Shown here: piece by piece, positions 33,742 to 34,907 of the stretch
Numbering within the stretch: position 1 is the first letter of the stretch
Layout: each line of letters starts with the position of its first letter
Source: Nemertoderma westbladi
Taxonomy: Eukaryota > Xenacoelomorpha > Nemertodermatida > Nemertodermatidae
Reading direction: 5' to 3'
Assembly: GCA_032718475.1 (NCBI GenBank)
Contig: JAUCBJ010002480.1
Location: forward strand, 1-34,907
DNA: 34,907 nucleotides
Translations under genes and position numbers: made by a program
Notes under the pieces: model-generated
What the model saw: only the letters and a program-made list of their open reading frames with translations
Databases searched by the model: none
Told to the model about the DNA's origin: nothing

Positions 33742-34245
33742 TAAATTTATTATAAACTTAGTAACGGCTAAAACTAACACTAAAGAAACCGTCAACCACG
33801 GTTAGCATGAAATTTAAAGTACGTGGTGTAGGGATACCATAAACTCGTCCCACTATGTGGCTCGCCCCATCAGCGTAGTCATACCACGCACTCGCCTCAC
33901 TACGTAGCTCGCCCCAGAACCACAGATATTACTTTCATTATTCCGTGTCAGTACAGTAGCAGTGGCCTACTTATGCATTCTGAGTTATCCAAGGTGTCAT
34001 GCATCTGTCTGCCTGCATAGTACCAGTACAGCAGTATCTCTTTTGTCATTATATGTAGCGCAGGTCGGTCAGAAATATTTCGGTATTTCCGCTCAACCCG
34101 TCCGGTCCCCTCATATCTCTTGTCGAAAGAAGCAAGCAATTTATTCATGGGAATAATTAACTGAATTTAGGAACGATTAGTTCATATGAACCGCGAACTG
34201 GATATATCGTAGAAACACAGAAATTAATATGACTATTAGACTAAC
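33742..34245. other. HYDIN intron B-C, exon B side
   Basis: About 500 bp of unique sequence between array 4 and exon B. It carries the two 47-bp copies at 33835-33928. A 66-codon minus-strand frame at 33948-34148 has no recognisable features and no splice logic that links it to HYDIN. Confidence 0.75.
33835..33928 (+). repeat. Two tandem 47-bp copies carrying variants of the 15-mer
   Basis: Two imperfect copies with a 47-bp period begin TACCA at 33835 and 33882. Each contains ACTCG(T/C)C(C/T)CACTA followed by a variant of the interspersed 15-mer: TGTGGCTCGCCCCAT at 33856-33870 and CGTAGCTCGCCCCAG at 33903-33917. They lie just beyond the right end of array 4 in intron B-C. This is the only place where the motif is clearly part of a larger repeat, so the isolated copies elsewhere may be remnants of the same element. 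Confidence 0.6.
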
Positions 34246-34359
34246 CAGGAAATTGAAACCTTATTGGTTCATCAGTAGAATGATTGGTAAGAGCAAAGAA
34301 TATTTCTGATGTTTCGCCGAGGTGACATTCACCGAAGTTGATCTGATTGGTTAATATAG
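34246..34359 (-). CDS. HYDIN: HYDIN exon B
   Basis: This exon encodes residues 66-102, with residues 65 and 103 split across introns. The acceptor is TTTTATTGCAG and the donor is GTTAGT, both phase 1. The peptide has the typical opening of an ASH domain: INFGECHLGET, then a strand FFALTNHS and RFQFP. Vertebrate HYDIN has the same NQI.FGEC..G.T...F.LTN pattern, ending in RFQWP just before VGHLHPGC, which here is in the next exon. Exons A and B are separated by a 298-bp intron in which I see no features. The intron that follows is 7.3 kb and holds array 4. Confidence 0.93.
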
Positions 34360-34657
34360 CTGCAATAAAAATTATAAATTATATTAGAAATAAACGTAAA
34401 AATAACAATTAGAAAATTCTTATATTTCATTAAGGTTTATTATTAAAGATATTGGTCGAGTTTAACGATTAAGTCACAGCTGTTCCGATTTTATACAAAT
34501 TGTTTGAAAACAAAATGAAATCTGATACAAGCCGATACTACAGGCCAAAGGGTTATTATATCGCACACACATCCACTACCATCTGAAACGTTCAATAATA
34601 GCAGTAAAATGTCGTAGTTTAGCTGCCTATTGTAGTGAATGATGCAAATAAATTTAC
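34360..34657. other. HYDIN intron A-B
   Basis: A 298-bp AT-rich phase-1 intron with donor GTAAAT and acceptor TTTTATTGCAG. Nothing else is seen. Confidence 0.85.
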
Positions 34658-34851
34658 CTTCGATTTGTCCTTCTTCATCTTCATCGATATCATCAGCATC
34701 ATTATCATCATCCAGGTCGTTCACTGATTGGATCCGGTTTCCATGGATATTGCTTATTGTAACGTAGTCAGAGTAACCTTCACCAACCAATAATACTGGA
34801 GTTGTTTCATATATATTTTGCTTTAGAGAAAGGTTGATTCTTCCCTCAAAT
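34658..34851 (-). CDS. HYDIN: HYDIN exon A (first visible exon)
   Basis: This exon encodes residues 1-64 of the visible product plus the first base of residue 65. The acceptor is TTTATTTAG before 34851 (phase 2) and the donor is GTAAAT after 34658 (phase 1). The first half (FEGRINLSLKQ, then VLLVGEGYSDYVTI) looks like the closing strands of an ASH domain, where HYDIN modules typically end in a (L/V)xGxG(Y/F) strand. The second half is a strongly acidic linker with D/E at most positions from about residue 45 to 60. An upstream exon ending in phase 2 must exist beyond 34851. The sequence at the window edge is AT-rich and I did not place it. Confidence 0.88.
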
Positions 34852-34907
34852 CTAAATAAAAAAAATTATAGAAGAAACATAATTAAAGAGGAAATAAGTA
34901 CCGTATT

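Larger units (their letters stand above)
84..34851 (-). other. HYDIN: HYDIN gene, partial (10 internal exons)
   Basis: Composite gene model. Ten minus-strand exons join into a 769-residue open frame with no stop. All nine internal introns are GT-AG, and the phases are 1,1,0 and then six phase-2 introns in succession. The product is an internal to C-terminal-half part of hydrocephalus-inducing protein, a scaffold of repeated immunoglobulin-like ASH (ASPM-SPD-2-Hydin) domains in the C2b projection of the axonemal central pair, required for normal ciliary bending. Identity rests on order-preserving matches to signature strings of vertebrate HYDIN: VGHLHPGC, DWD..L.T.RWV, DSDYI.G..RNP.LRG, LNPTNS, ESFW.F.IP, VPFLLVGKTT and PIDVFFTP. 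Introns of 7.3, 13.5 and 8.5 kb carry the minisatellites; the others are 0.1-1.4 kb. The first and last exons of the gene are outside the window. Confidence 0.95.

Noticed and set aside
33948-34148. 66-codon minus-strand frame in intron B-C
   Set aside because: No recognisable motif, and exons B and C join in phase without it.
34491-34657. C-terminal extension of the exon A frame into the intron
   Set aside because: It follows a GTAAAT donor, and the phase-1 join to exon B gives the HYDIN-like continuation.

Overview
The window is a piece of a eukaryotic, almost certainly marine-invertebrate, nuclear genome. The grounds are AT-rich DNA, GT-AG introns, a tRNA-derived SINE, a non-LTR retrotransposon remnant and very large minisatellites. 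The only host gene I can support lies on the minus strand. It is an internal part of HYDIN, the giant ASH-domain protein of the C2b projection of the motile-cilium central apparatus. Ten coding exons were rebuilt by hand (34658-34851, 34246-34359, 26815-26984, 26579-26706, 12886-13041, 11356-11493, 2665-2895, 1366-2148, 691-870, 84-297). Every splice pair is GT-AG, every junction keeps phase, and the joined exons give 769 uninterrupted residues. Both gene ends lie outside the window.

The introns hold most of the DNA. Four minisatellites with unrelated units fill about 23.0 kb of 34.9 kb: array 1 (4791-11338, 32/36-bp units), array 2 (13780-22147, 29-bp units), array 3 (24801-26159, 27-bp units) and array 4 (27008-33741, 18/20-bp units). 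They fall in three HYDIN introns of 8.5, 13.5 and 7.3 kb, while the other six complete introns are only 0.1-1.4 kb. Array 1 stops 17 nt from a 5' splice site and array 4 stops 23 nt from a 3' splice site. Next to the 26579 exon end, a 52-bp unit carrying the 5' splice site itself has been amplified, giving six GTAAGT sites in a row.

Other contents are a SINE in the 1.4-kb intron, a 5'-truncated reverse-transcriptase ORF abutting array 3, a MITE-like foldback, a 115-bp inverted repeat abutting array 1, two RFX X-box matches, two long poly-C tracts, and a GC-rich 15-mer present in each of the three array-bearing introns and at the window edge.

The long plus-strand reading frames across the arrays (up to 1854 codons) follow from the repeat arithmetic, and I do not call them genes. 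The most notable points are the satellite-stuffed HYDIN introns, the amplified splice donor, and a HYDIN linker enlarged by phase-2 exons that carry three RRPSxVS motifs. Comparisons with HYDIN rest on my knowledge of the vertebrate protein, not on a search.
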